A stretch of DNA of 64,000 nucleotides from Apricaphanius iberus (GCA_028564705.1 JAPXFQ010002690.1:712501-776500), one strand, 5' to 3'; positions 46,841-57,370 are shown, counted from the stretch's first letter. The notes: generated by a model not told the origin, from the letters alone. A program made the numbers and translations.

Positions 46841-49800
46841 TACCATGCTGGCCAAAGGAACTTTAGCTAGTAAACTAGTGGCTTCAGTGCGACACTTACA
46901 TGTAAACTAGTGAAGGCAGAACTGCTCACTAGTTAACTAGTGAAGATAAAAATGTCCATTAGTTAACTAGTGAGGTGCAAAAAGTGTCACTAGTTTACTA
47001 GTGTGCCCCAAAAGGCCCACTAGTGAACTAGTGATGGCAATTTCCATTTGACTAGTTAACTAGTGAGGTGAAAAAAGTGTCACTAGTTTACTAGTAAGCC
47101 CCAAAACACCCACTAGTTAACTAGTGAGGGCCATTTCAGGCCCACTAGTTAACTAGTGAGATGCCAAAATGGTCACTTGTTAACATGTAAAGGCAAAAAT
47201 ACCCCCTAGTTTACTAGTAAGTTGTTGGGGGCCTTACTAGTTAACTAGTGGCATGCATATTTTGTACACTAGTAAACTAGTTACACCTAAAAACACAAAC
47301 AAGTGGAGCATTTTTTTCCACTAGTTAACTAGAGGAACAATTGAAGTCTCACTAGTTTGCATGTGTGGCAGTGAAGCAGCTCACTAGTTAACTAGTGCCT
47401 GAAACAGTTATTATGCAAATTCTAATGAGAGGGTGGGTAGAAGACTCCTATTGGGTATCCTGTAAGAATACCACCCAGTCTAAAATGTAAATGTGCTGTT
47501 CATAGTCATCAGATCCTGCTGGGTGCCCCTAGTGGCTAAAGTAATACACTGCTATGCAACAGTGATACAGTGTTGGACCTAGACGTCTTCGTCTCCGAAA
47601 AGTGCTTCTTGTATTTCTCAACATGTTGTCTTCCTGTGATGATGATAACTCCCGCCTTGCGACCTCAAGCGCATTCCAAACTCGGTTTATGACATTGACA
47701 AAACCCCTCTCGGGAGCTTCCTCCTCTGTTTGGCTCATGTCCAGTATTAGATAGTCTAGTAGTCCGGTAGGCCTTAACAAATTCTTGTCGTCCGCACTTG
47801 ACTAGGCGCGCTGAACTGTAAATGGCGGTAGAACTGTGCACTTCCTGTGCGTGATTTGAACACTGAAAAATCAGACCCTTTGATAAAAGGGTGATAAAAA
47901 AAGACAAGTATATCATATTAGTATGAGATACTTTTAACCACAGAATTCTGTGAAAATGGTTTATAACAGGGAAACTACATGCTTTACCAAGTGAGCTCTT
48001 TAGTTGCTACGCATCCACAGACATAAATGCATACATTTCAGTCGCGCTCTTCTGATAGGTGAATAGTGAAAAAAAGTTATCTAAGATAGTCAACATTGAA
48101 ACTTGACACACTTATCCTAAAACAAACATATTTGGTATTACAAGTTTTGATATAAATTTTGTTTACATACAAATGAGTTGTAATCTTATTACATTTTTTA
48201 TTAATTTGTATGTTGACGTTATTCTTCTTGGGATATATTGGCGAGTGGCACTCATCTGTGCATTTTCAGGCGCCTACAGTATCGGAGTGAGAACCCGTGT
48301 CATGTTCCAAATATCCTAAATAAATAAGTAAAATAAAATAAAAAGATATTTTTACTAAAATGGTGACATTTGTTAGACCTATCATTATGTACAAAACAAA
48401 TATGTATTGCTGGTTACACCCCTTTTAACAGTGTTATTGAAATATAGGCTACCAATCATTTACAAAACTGTCCTATACTGTAGGAAGTAGTTTTAATTAG
48501 GAAATACTTTCTAGTTATAGAAATAGTCATAAACATATTTACACCAGAAGAATACATGATTCATAAATAAATACAAATAAATGATTCGCTGGTAAAGAAA
48601 CCAACCATAGGATTTGATTAAAAACATTAGTTTAAGAAAGGCAAAAACGGATAAAACAAATGAATCAATAAAAGAAAACATTCAGCATTTACTTAAAAAC
48701 AACAATTTAGGAAAAGCATAAAAATAAAATATACATCAAAAATCTACATTTGAATATTAGCCTACTCAAATGCAGCTCAAAACAATATAGTTTTAATCTT
48801 TGATTTAAAAAGGCCTAATGATTCAGCAGCTTTATAAACTATCTCTAAAAATGTACAAAAAAATATCCACCTCTACAATAAAAAAGTAAGCTGTGACAAG
48901 TATTGTTACACACAGCCACAAGTCACATATATATTCATAAATATATTTATTAGCCATGAGATAATATTTTAAACAGTAAAAGGGTTCTTCAAAGCACTAT
49001 ATAGAACCTGAAGCAGCTAGAAAAGGTTCTTCAACAGAAAAATGTTCTCCAGAGCACTCAAAGTGCTTCAGAGCAATTATAAAGAACCAGTTTTAATTAG
49101 AGTGTTTATATTTTGAAAATGTTTTATATTTATTTATTTTGCTATATTATATATATATTACTCATTAGATTGTCTTTTCTTTGAAATACTCCTGAAACAA
49201 GATCAGACTGTGTCCACTGGACTCAAAGAAAGTATATATACTAATTTAGACCATGACCAAGGCCTTCAGGCAAAATAAAAGGAAACTACATGTAGGTCGG
49301 TTGACACTTTATTTAATCCTTAATTACTGGGAGGATGTAAATAGTAATTGAAACTACAGCGTCTGTCAGTCACATAGACTGTCTTGAAAACTTTTGGCTG
49401 GCTGCTGCACAGTACATCTCGTACACGAATCTTGTAGGTGACCTATTTTGGATTCAAAATGGTGAACTTCAAAAACTGGTGATGATTTTTTTATGACTGG
49501 GATGAGGAAACTGTACCCCATAACACCTTTCGTGGCAAAATGCACCGTATAACATTCTCCATCCCTCTCACAAGAAACAGAGTGTTTATGAAAGGTGATA
49601 CCATCAGATATCAGGAGAAATTCGGGAGTATGGTGGCTGCAGGAGAACGCAGACATAGTCAGCTACCCAATAAGATGTTTTATTCAATTCGAGCAAAGAT
49701 AATGACTTACTCATATGATAGTCATACTCGGCAAAAGTGCATTATCCGTACCGGATACTCGTTTCAGGCTAAATTCTTAATAATTATGACACGTACGTTT

Positions 49801-49857
49801 ATTGCCTTCTGTTTTACAGGGACCCAAAACAAAATGCGAAACATATCAATTTGATCA

Positions 49858-49935
49858 ACGAAAGAAATTCCCGATCGGGAGTCGAACCACCAATTCGTGG
49901 ATGCCAAGCGCGGATCTTAACCACTCTGCCACATG
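49858..49935 (-). ncRNA. tRNA-like sequence with Pol III A and B boxes (SINE head or tRNA pseudogene)
   Basis: On the minus strand, box A TGGCAGAGTGG (49921-49931) and a perfect box B GGTTCGACTCC (49878-49888) lie about 32 bp apart, normal for a tRNA gene. The run GTGGCAGAGTGGTTAAGATC looks like a D-arm of Ser/Leu-type tRNAs. However, the T-stem and acceptor stem do not pair properly and no clean anticodon stem forms. It is therefore more likely a tRNA-derived SINE head or a tRNA pseudogene than a working tRNA. Confidence 0.55.
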
Positions 49936-50004
49936 TGCAACATGAATAACACGTAACCAGTATCTCATAACACATGAATCCCCGACATTGTTGCATGTGA
50001 TTGA

Positions 50005-50095
50005 TGAGTCCGTGAGCATGATTTAATAAACCGAAGGAACGCATTAGGAATCCGTGCGCATGGTTTAGTAAACCAAGAGGGAACGTATTCCATAA
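50005..50095 (+). repeat. Two imperfect ~40-bp tandem units
   Basis: TCCGTGAGCATGATTTAATA with AACCGAAGGAACGCATTA is followed by TCCGTGCGCATGGTTTAGTA with AACCAAGAGGGAACGTATTC. The two units are alike with a small insertion. Confidence 0.7.
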
Positions 50096-50402
50096 TATCA
50101 GCGCTTCCACATCAACAGAAACAGACTACCGCTGCTTTCAGACTGCAGGCTTTTTCAGACTAATAACTGAAAAACTAAAGACTGTACACATTAACTGAAC
50201 GAAGATTACAGCAATGCACCACAACTTTGTCGCTAGAAATGTTATGAAAACATATTTTTAAGGTCAAACAATCTTAGTTTATAACATTTGCTCTAAGAAC
50301 AGCCTGGACGAAGTCAGCCATGCTTTCTAGAGTTTTGACTCCTAAATGGACCAATCAACATCCTTGTTCCGCCTTCTTCATTTGCATGCAAGTGCAACAT
50401 TG

Positions 50403-52059
50403 CTCACTAGTAAACTAGTGGCCAGTGTTGCAGTCCTACTAGTTAACTAGTAGCACAAAATGCCAGCCGTTTGTGTATTAATTCAAATTCCAATAGTTTA
50501 CTAGTGTGAGGGACATTTTCCTCCAGCTAGTTCGCTATGTACACTGTTTTGTCTTCACTAGCTAACATGTAAGGCTCAATTTGCCCTCTATAAGCAGCTG
50601 AAAGATATTATAATGCAGATATGCTCACTAGTTAACTAGTGAGTCTGTCATGTTCCCTTACAAGAGAACTAGTAAGGCCAAATATGTCAACTAGTTAACT
50701 AGTGAAGGCCAATTGTCACTAGTTAACTAGTAAGAGCACATTTTTGCATTACATGTTAACTAGATAGCTCCAAAAATAGCCACTAGTGTGTGTTTTGTGC
50801 GCACTAGTTAACTAGTGAGCTGCTTCACTGCCACACATGCAAACTAGTGAGACTTCAATTGTTCCACTAGTTAACTAGTGGACAAAAATGCTCCACTTGT
50901 TTGTGTTTTTAGGTGTAACTAGTTTACTAGTGTACAAAATATGCATGCCACTAGTTAACTAGTAAGGCCCCCAACACCTTACTAGTAAACTAGGGGGTAT
51001 TTTTGCCTTTACATGTTAACAAGTGACCATTTTGGCATCTCACTAGTTAACTAGTGGGCCTGAAATGGCCCTCACTAGTTAACTAGTGGGTGTTTTGGGG
51101 CTTACTAGTAAACTAGTGACACTTTTTGCACCTCACTAGTTAACTAGTCAAATGGAAATTGCCATCACTAGTTCACTAGTGGGCGTTTTGGGGCACACTA
51201 GTAAACTAGTGACACTTTTTGCACCTCACTAGTTAACTAGTGGACATTTGTATCTTCACTAGTTAACTAGTGAGCAGTTCTGCCTTCACTAGTTTACATG
51301 TAAGTGTCGTACTGAAGCCACTAGTTTACTAGCTAAAGTTCATTTGGCCAGCATGTTAACTTGTGTGTGACATCCAAATGTTTTGGGTGGGATTTTGTGG
51401 AATTATGCACTGTGATTGGTTGTCATATATTACTTGGACATAGGGAGCCAATAGAAAGACTCAATTTCAGGAATTCTCCACCTCCTAATTAGAATTCTGT
51501 GCCACTAGGTGACTAGTGTGAATTTAGGCTTGAACTAGTTTACTAGTATACATTTATGACCTCACTAGTTAACTAGTTTGGACAAAGGATGCATCAACTA
51601 GTTAACTAGTGAGCCTGCTGTCATCACCTAGCTAGCTAGTAAGCCATTTATGTTTCACTAGTTAACTTGTGACATTGACCTACTCCAACTAGTTAACTAG
51701 TGAGGAGTTATGCCTTCACTAGTAAACTTGTGCACATTTTTGACTGCCACTAGTTAACTAGTGAGACAATAAAACCTTCAACTAGCTGACTGGTATGCAT
51801 TTTGGCCTTTACTAGTTAACTAGTGGACATTTCTAGCTCTCACTAGTTAACTAGTGAATCCAGAAAGTGTCCACTAGTTAACTAGTGGGCATTTTTGCCT
51901 TCACTTGTTAACTAGTGTGCATATTTTGACCCTCACTTGTTAACTTGTTTACACAAACAAGGCTCACTAGTTAACTAGTGGACAAAAATGGCTTGCATGT
52001 TCATGACAATTGTGGTTGATATCAAGATATCAGAATAAATGTTCAATCGGCTTGCCATA
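50403..52059 (+). repeat. Right arm: palindromic array in inverted orientation
   Basis: From 50802 to the end, the units and spacers are the reverse complement of the left arm read from 47397 outward. For example, GAGCTGCTTCACTGCC, GGACAAAAATGCTCCACTTG and ATGCATGCCACTAG all have left-arm partners. Positions 50403-50801 carry about ten further, more degraded units that have no left counterpart. The block at 51366-51502 is the inverted CCAAT block. At 51597-51612 this arm keeps one more half-unit than the left arm (46592), an 8-bp slip difference. Confidence 0.9.
51366..51502 (-). repeat. CCAAT-containing block inside the right arm
   Basis: Inverse copy of 46696-46840, with TTTTGGGTGGGATTTTGTGG, TGTGATTGGTTG, GGAGCCAATAGAAAG and CACCTCCTAATTAGAATTCT. 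There are a few substitutions and small indels relative to the left copy. Confidence 0.7.
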
Positions 52060-52065
52060 CTGAAA
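52060..52065 (+). repeat. Right target-site duplication CTGAAA of the foldback element
   Basis: CTGAAA directly follows the right terminus, identical to 45809-45814. Confidence 0.7.
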
Positions 52066-53319
52066 CCACTGCCTGACTTCTCTGTCTCTTTCTTATATAC
52101 ATTATGTGCCCCTACCGACTATGAAACCTAGTAACCACACAAAGAAAAACGGATATTTCAAAACTTTTAGCATCATTTTCTTGGCAGATGGAAAGCTCAC
52201 TATATGCATATGTATATACTGTATATTTGCCAGCACAAAGCATCAATCTTTTCATAAATACTGTCCTGTGGTGCCAAGTTGGATGGAAACAAGTTTTCAA
52301 TATACAGCTTTCCTCCCGCGGTCCTGCTATAACACACTTCTGTGTGATATCACTCTTGGAATGCAAACACATAGCGTCACTTTTTCTTCATTTTTGTGGC
52401 TTCCTTTGTTTAATGGCTGCCCAGTTGTTCCATGGTGAAAATGTAACCAAGTAGAAAAGTGCATTGTGAGAATACAAATCTACAGCTGTGCCCTGTGTGT
52501 GGTTTACACACCCCATTTTCAATCTGCGGTCTTCATAATCATTGTAAATAACAGGCCTCAGGAGCACAGTGTTTGCAGTGTCTGTCTCTTTCTCGAAGCA
52601 CAATCGTAGCGTTGAAAATAGACATGGATGAAAAACCTGTAGGGCAGAAATAATTTTTGGTGTCGCCAGTTTTGTTTCGTTGTTTAAAGCAATGAATGTG
52701 AGACAATGCAAAAGAGCAACTGGTTCCTCACAGAATTATTTTGGTTTTGCTTCATTTTTTCACATCATCAAACAGTTTTTTTACATAGATATATTAGACA
52801 GACAAGAATCGAGTGGACAGAAAAGCTGTTATCAAATTAAGATTCCCTCCTTTGATTTGGGGGGAAAGGGGTACAAAAAAAAATATATCCAGACCAGTCT
52901 TGCTGAGTTACAAATGAGCCACTGTCACAATCCTATGATACACAGTAGGGATACACATGTATGAGTGCCACCTTCCTTTATAGAAGATCATTGTCACTCA
53001 GCTGGAGCTGTGGTTAAGGCGCTGCTGATTCAGAAGGAAATGAATAGACTACGCCAAACAACCTGCTTTGTAAAAATAAGAAGAGTTAAACCAGTTAATA
53101 ACAACAGAAAACACAACAAGAAGTCCTCCTCCTTCCCTGTCGATTCTTTTATTTTACTACTCGCTGCTGAAACTGTCCTGATACATTCAGAAAGAAAAAT
53201 AATGTAATTTCCGAATCACTGCTCTTAGCTGCTCATGTACATCCACATAGGCATCATCTTGAACAAAAACAATCCTTTTACTTCAAGTTAATGTACTCCT
53301 TTTTAAACATTTTTTAATT

Positions 53320-53395
53320 TATGCAACTGTGAAGCACTTTGAATTGCCTTGTGTATGAATTGCGCTCTGCAAATGAACTTGCCTTGCCTTGCCTG
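53320..53395 (+). mobile_element. LINE/SINE 3' tail
   Basis: GAAGCACTTTGAATTGCCTT, then TGAATTGCGCTCTGCAAATG and CTTGCCTTGCCTTGCC: the same 3'-tail type as at 39490, preceded by no recognisable body. Confidence 0.6.
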
Positions 53396-53530
53396 ACTTA
53401 GACTTATCTAACTTAGTTACTTTTCAGATTAATTAATCAGTCTTTCCTTTTGGACAGAGTAATCAGTGGTCAGTAATCAGATTGCTATTTCAAAGGTACT
53501 GTGACAATAATGATGGTATGGTATGGTATG

Positions 53531-54099
53531 CACTCCTGAACAAAAAAGTACAAAGTATCAGATACACAGTGTTTTTAGAAGTACAATTTCTTGTCGCTGC
53601 GGTGGTACCTTCAAAGGAACTATTTTGTACCCATAACTGTAGGTACCTATTTGTACCCACTGTACTCTTTACCTGTTATCAGTGCTACCTTGTCAGCAAA
53701 TTATTATTGACTTGACATGACTGACATATCACCTGACTACAATGTAGCCAGTAGTCACCTATTTATTTAATTGTTTGTTTTAAAAAAGATGTACAAATAA
53801 CATTAAAAAATGTGTTAACGATAAAACGATGAAGTTCATGTTCATACATCTAACGTTGCTTATCGATGTATTTTTTTTATTAAAAAGGATAATCATCAGA
53901 AATTGTACCCTATCCAAGAAATGGTACAAATCTGTACCATTAGGACTGAGGAACACATACCGTTCAGACCCCAAAAGGTTTTTGAAAAAGGTACAGATAG
54001 TTGAACGGAAGTCCAATATTTGTCGTTAGACTGTTAATTTCTTTTTCATACCTTGGAGCACAGTAATGTACCTATTTTGTACCTCTATTTCTGACAGTG
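53531..54099. mobile_element. CACTA-like miniature transposon in a TATGG repeat
   Basis: The ends CACTCCTGAACAAAAAAGTAC (left) and the complement of the right end, CACTGTCAGAAATAGAGGTAC, are imperfect inverted repeats beginning CACT. TATGG units flank both sides (53512-53530; 54100-54117), so TATG or a longer multiple of the unit is duplicated. Inside are many GTACC/GGTAC motifs (for example TGTAGGTACCTATTTGTACC), typical of subterminal repeats of En/Spm (CACTA) elements. It is 569 bp with no coding capacity. Confidence 0.6.
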
Positions 54100-54759
54100 T
54101 ATGGTATGGTATGGTAGCTAACAAGGGAGGGATGTAAATTTCATGCAGTGCCAGGATGATATGAATAGCTTTTTCTCTCAACATGTGAAATGTACATGTT
54201 GTATTCATTCAGTTTGTGTCTGTTTAACAATTACATTTGTTACATAATATGGAATGTTAAACTGTGACAAAATGAAAAAAAATCTAAGAAATTCTGAAAT
54301 GCAGCAAATGCTTTATCACAGCATTGTGTGTAATCAGAGTAATGCTCCATGAAACTAAAAACATGAATGAAAAAGTCCTCTCCTCTTACATTGCCATCTT
54401 AGTTTTCTACCACGACTTAATCTTACAGCAGCTATCAGTGTCTTGCAAACTAGAATCAAGATAGAGATGTTTAATGAGATGAACAAAATGTCATGTAAAT
54501 TTGAGCCATGGAATGTTTGAGTTTAGTAATTTTAAAATAGAATAGCTTCATTATTTTGCATGTTTGTAATGAGGACAGACATTTGCATGCGGTTGTAGGA
54601 GTGGTTGTCATTTTAAATCAAATCCAGCATGATTGTAGGGTTTTTTTTTATTCATGCATTAGTCGACTTAGGCAAATGGAAAAACAAACTTTGACTGCCT
54701 CTTGAGAATCTTGGCAAAGTGCATCTGCAGTTCATCAGACATCCAGCACAGAGATTTAA

Positions 54760-55070
54760 TGCCACAGTAGCACCATCTGTATATAATCCTCTGTTGATTA
54801 GCATGTAACGCTACTGTATCCCTAAAATAGCCAGCCCCTCATGCTGCCCCCAGAGTCTTAATCCTTCCTCCGCCTGTTGTGTTTCTGCTCTGCTGGGGAC
54901 ACCTCGTACCAGTTCCACTCATTGAGCTTGATAATTAGTTACAATTGTAAAACTAATTTACAAACTCAAGCAATGCCGTGGAGCAAATGGTGCAAATTAA
55001 GTGGAGATGCTAATGTGGGGAGAAATGCATAAAAAGGCACCATCCAACCCCCATTACAGTTAAAGGAAGC
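54760..55070. promoter_or_regulatory. Candidate conserved noncoding block
   Basis: This stretch contains CTGTTGATTAGCATGTAACG, CTTGATAATTAGTTACAATTG and AAAACTAATTTACAAACTC, then GGTGCAAATTAAGTGGAG. Dense TAAT homeodomain cores and a SOX-like ACAAT are set in non-repetitive sequence. This is typical enhancer texture with no frame. Unconfirmed. Confidence 0.35.
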
Positions 55071-57149
55071 GGTGTCAGGAATAGGTCCTCCACATGTCAG
55101 AATGAATTACCTGGAGAGGAGGGAAGAGGCGGTGTCCAAAGTCGAACTAGACCTGTGACTGAACTGTTGATTAATCCCACAGATTGAGTAGTGTGACTGA
55201 GCCAACTGCATTTTATTTACATTTCAAACAATTAGAATGTAATATAAACCCCAACTTGAACATTGATGACAGTGCAGTTCTTGGAAATCCTGCACATAGT
55301 ATGCAACATCAGGAGCAGGGATAAAGGTGAACTGTCTTAAGAGCATTGCCTTATAGATAAGCTTTCCAAGCTCAATTTGTTTCTCCTCTGACATAAATGT
55401 GCAGTGCCTCGCAGGAATGGCCAGACAATTTAGACAGGGCACTCAGGAAACGCACTTTTTGGTGGAAGTTTCTATTCCACACCCCATGTGATGCTCTCAA
55501 GTGTTCACTGAAGGACATTTGTTCTTTAACATCATATATATGGATCCCCTGTGATCATGTGCTAGGAGCCTTGTGGACTTTCAGTTCATACAGCAGAAGC
55601 TGAGGAACAAAAGGAGTGTGGCATGTGATCTAAAGAAGGCTTATCAGTAAATCAACCAATCAAACATTATTTTAAAAGCTTTTCATGCAAAGATTGCAAC
55701 TCAAAGCTAATCGGATTTTAAAATGACCCCATATTAACCCAATTCCCATCCCTCCCTTGCAGATTTTAAAAGCATGATCATATGTATACCCCGCTCCCAT
55801 CAACTCAACCCCTATGTGCAGACACACTCTTAAGAGCAACATTAAAAAGGACATTAAAACAGACATTAGACCATACGATACATGATGCCTTCCAAGGCAT
55901 TGGTGCAGACTATGCTGACACTTTTCAAAGAAGCAATACTTCCGGAAAGCCCTGGGCTCTTTCAGCAAAATAATTTGTGGTGCCTCAAAGCAAAAAATTT
56001 CCAAGAATCATTTTAGGAGCACAAGTTTTCAGGTGTCGTCTTGGCCTTCCAGTTCCCTAGATCTGTGTCCAACTGAGCATAGGTGAGATGTGATGGACAA
56101 AAAAAGTCTGATCCATGTAAGCCCGACTTCCAAAACTTTAAAGGATCTGCTGCTAAAATGTTGTCGAAAGAAATTACTAAACACCTTTGGAGGGCTTGTC
56201 TAAACCTCAACGCTTTAGGTCTGTTTTGACAGAAGAAGGGTGACAAACAAACTTTTAGAAGTAGGCCTCATCCGTTTACACAATTTAATGAGGGGAAAAT
56301 GACTTATATGGCTTTGTCTTTTATTTTCGTAAAATTTACTATTTCCTGCGAGACAAACTCAGTTAAATTTAAAGTGACATTTTTAAAGGTCTGGCTTTTC
56401 TGCACTTTATTCCCTTGTCAGTTTTTCTCAAGTACACATATAATAGCATATATATTTTGAACAAGTTCATTTAAACCCAACTGATTTATATTGGGCTTTT
56501 CTGCTGACCTCTTTGGCTTCCTCACTGAAGTCTTGGCAGTCCTTTTAAAAAAATAAATAAAACAAACGTCTTTTTTTCTTTTTGCAAGTATACTTGGGCT
56601 CTCTGTGAAAATCTGAACTGACAGTCCAACCTTTAATCAAAGCAATTTAACTTTGGGATGGTTCGTGCTTTCATTCAGGTAATTGGATATATTAAACCCG
56701 AATCTGTGTTTAAGCAAAGGGAGTGTGTTGAGGAGGCTTGTTGCATGAAGTCAAGGCCTCACTGCCTCATTACGACTGTTGTTTTCGTTGCTCGGCTTCA
56801 CGCTTTCAGCTTTCCCAGACCTAAAAAAGAATCTTTAATGGGACTAATCCAGTGTTAGCAGGAGGGGGCCTTGTGGTTTGCGCTACTGCTTGCCCCTTAT
56901 TGTGTCAAAATAGCTACTTTTCTCTAACCCCCCCTTTCTCTCTCCTCACCATCCGCCCTTCCTCCAGGATTGGAAGTAGGAGGTGTATTCCCATTCTGTC
57001 AGTCACATCCGCTCTGCCTCGTAGGGCCTCAGCCTCTATCTATGTAAAGAGAAGCGGGGAAGGGGTGTTTGGTGTTTTCTCCTGTCTCAAAAAAATAAAA
57101 TAAAAAATCCTTTTGGTGTCTCTTTGATCCTGGGCACAAGAATAATAAT

Positions 57150-57370
57150 TACTATCACCTATGAAACAAAATGACAAGTGCTGCCAACAGCTTTCCAATG
57201 CAAATATGAAAGGAATTGAGAACAGAGAGAAGTGGGGATAGAGAGCTGTGAAGGAGCGTTAGCCGCGGCCCTGAGCCGCCAACTGGGATGAGTTTGATTG
57301 TAGAGGGAGGTGTGGGATGATTTATGAGGGAGGAAGATATCTTTTTAACTTCATCTAATTTATTCAAACT
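57150..57370. promoter_or_regulatory. Candidate conserved noncoding block
   Basis: Balanced, repeat-free sequence with TCCAATGCAAATATGAAAGG (an octamer-like ATGCAAAT), a GC-rich TTAGCCGCGGCCCTGAGCC and GATGATTTATGAGGG. No coding frame is evident. Confidence 0.25.

Larger units (their letters stand above)
45815..47397 (+). repeat. Left arm: ~44 palindromic units at ~30-bp period
   Basis: The first seven unit starts are 45894, 45925, 45955, 45984, 46016, 46046 and 46076, so spacing is 29-32 bp. By my count about 44 unit positions lie in the arm, and about 17 of them carry the exact 14-mer ACTAGTTAACTAGT. Others differ at one or a few bases, such as ACTAGTTTACTAGT, ACAAGTTTACTAGT and ACTTGTTAACATGT. 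The spacer between palindromes is less constant but often resembles GAAGGCAAAAATGTC. Positions 46696-46840 interrupt the array with a non-palindromic block. The core never contains CpG and includes SpeI and HpaI recognition sequences. Confidence 0.9.
47398..50402. other. Loop of the foldback element
   Basis: About 3 kb lies between the arrays. The left margin (47410-47470) holds ATTCTAATGAGAGGGTGGG..CTATTGGGTATCC, resembling the CCAAT block of the arms. Positions 47529-47916 have two overlapping short minus-strand frames of unknown nature, one with five consecutive arginines. Positions 47950-49300 are AT-rich with a GGTTCTT-type fish repeat (about 48975-49090). Positions 49860-49935 are tRNA-like. 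Positions 50005-50095 contain two imperfect ~40-bp tandem units (TCCGTG(A/C)GCATG(A/G)TTTA). No frame longer than 104 codons and no DDE-type motif was seen. Confidence 0.7.
45815..52059. mobile_element. Foldback-type element with palindrome-array inverted arms
   Basis: This 6245-bp unit has inverted ends TATGGCAAGCCGA (45815-45827) and TCGGCTTGCCATA (52047-52059) and a perfect 6-bp flanking repeat. The ends continue into a shared stretch with ATTTATTCTGATATCTTGAT and CATGAACATGCAAGCCATTT. The arms (45815-47397; 50802-52059) then match unit by unit in inverse orientation, although the left has an extra terminal block and the right an extra inner array (50403-50801). Each arm is a tandem series of ~30-bp units built on the palindrome CACTAGTTAACTAGTG. 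The ~3-kb loop shows no transposase. Tandem units in unequal inverted arms around unrelated loop DNA are the hallmarks of Foldback-like elements (FB in Drosophila, Galileo in the P superfamily). The family itself is not recognised, and it appears non-autonomous. Confidence 0.8.

Noticed and set aside
49858..49935. Functional tRNA gene
   Set aside because: A and B boxes are good but the acceptor, T and anticodon stems do not pair; no convincing anticodon loop.
45894..52000. CRISPR array (short repeats with variable spacers of similar length)
   Set aside because: The repeats are 14-16-bp perfect palindromes with ~15-bp related spacers, variants are common, and the arrays form mirrored arms with a target duplication in vertebrate intron DNA; there is no cas gene context.
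45815..52059. Ordinary satellite DNA
   Set aside because: The array is split into two inverted arms with matching order of individual variants, fixed termini and a 6-bp flanking repeat, which satellites do not show.
45815..52059. Polinton/Maverick element (6-bp duplication, long inverted ends)
   Set aside because: The ends are not AG...CT, the unit is far too short, and no polymerase, integrase or capsid frames are present.
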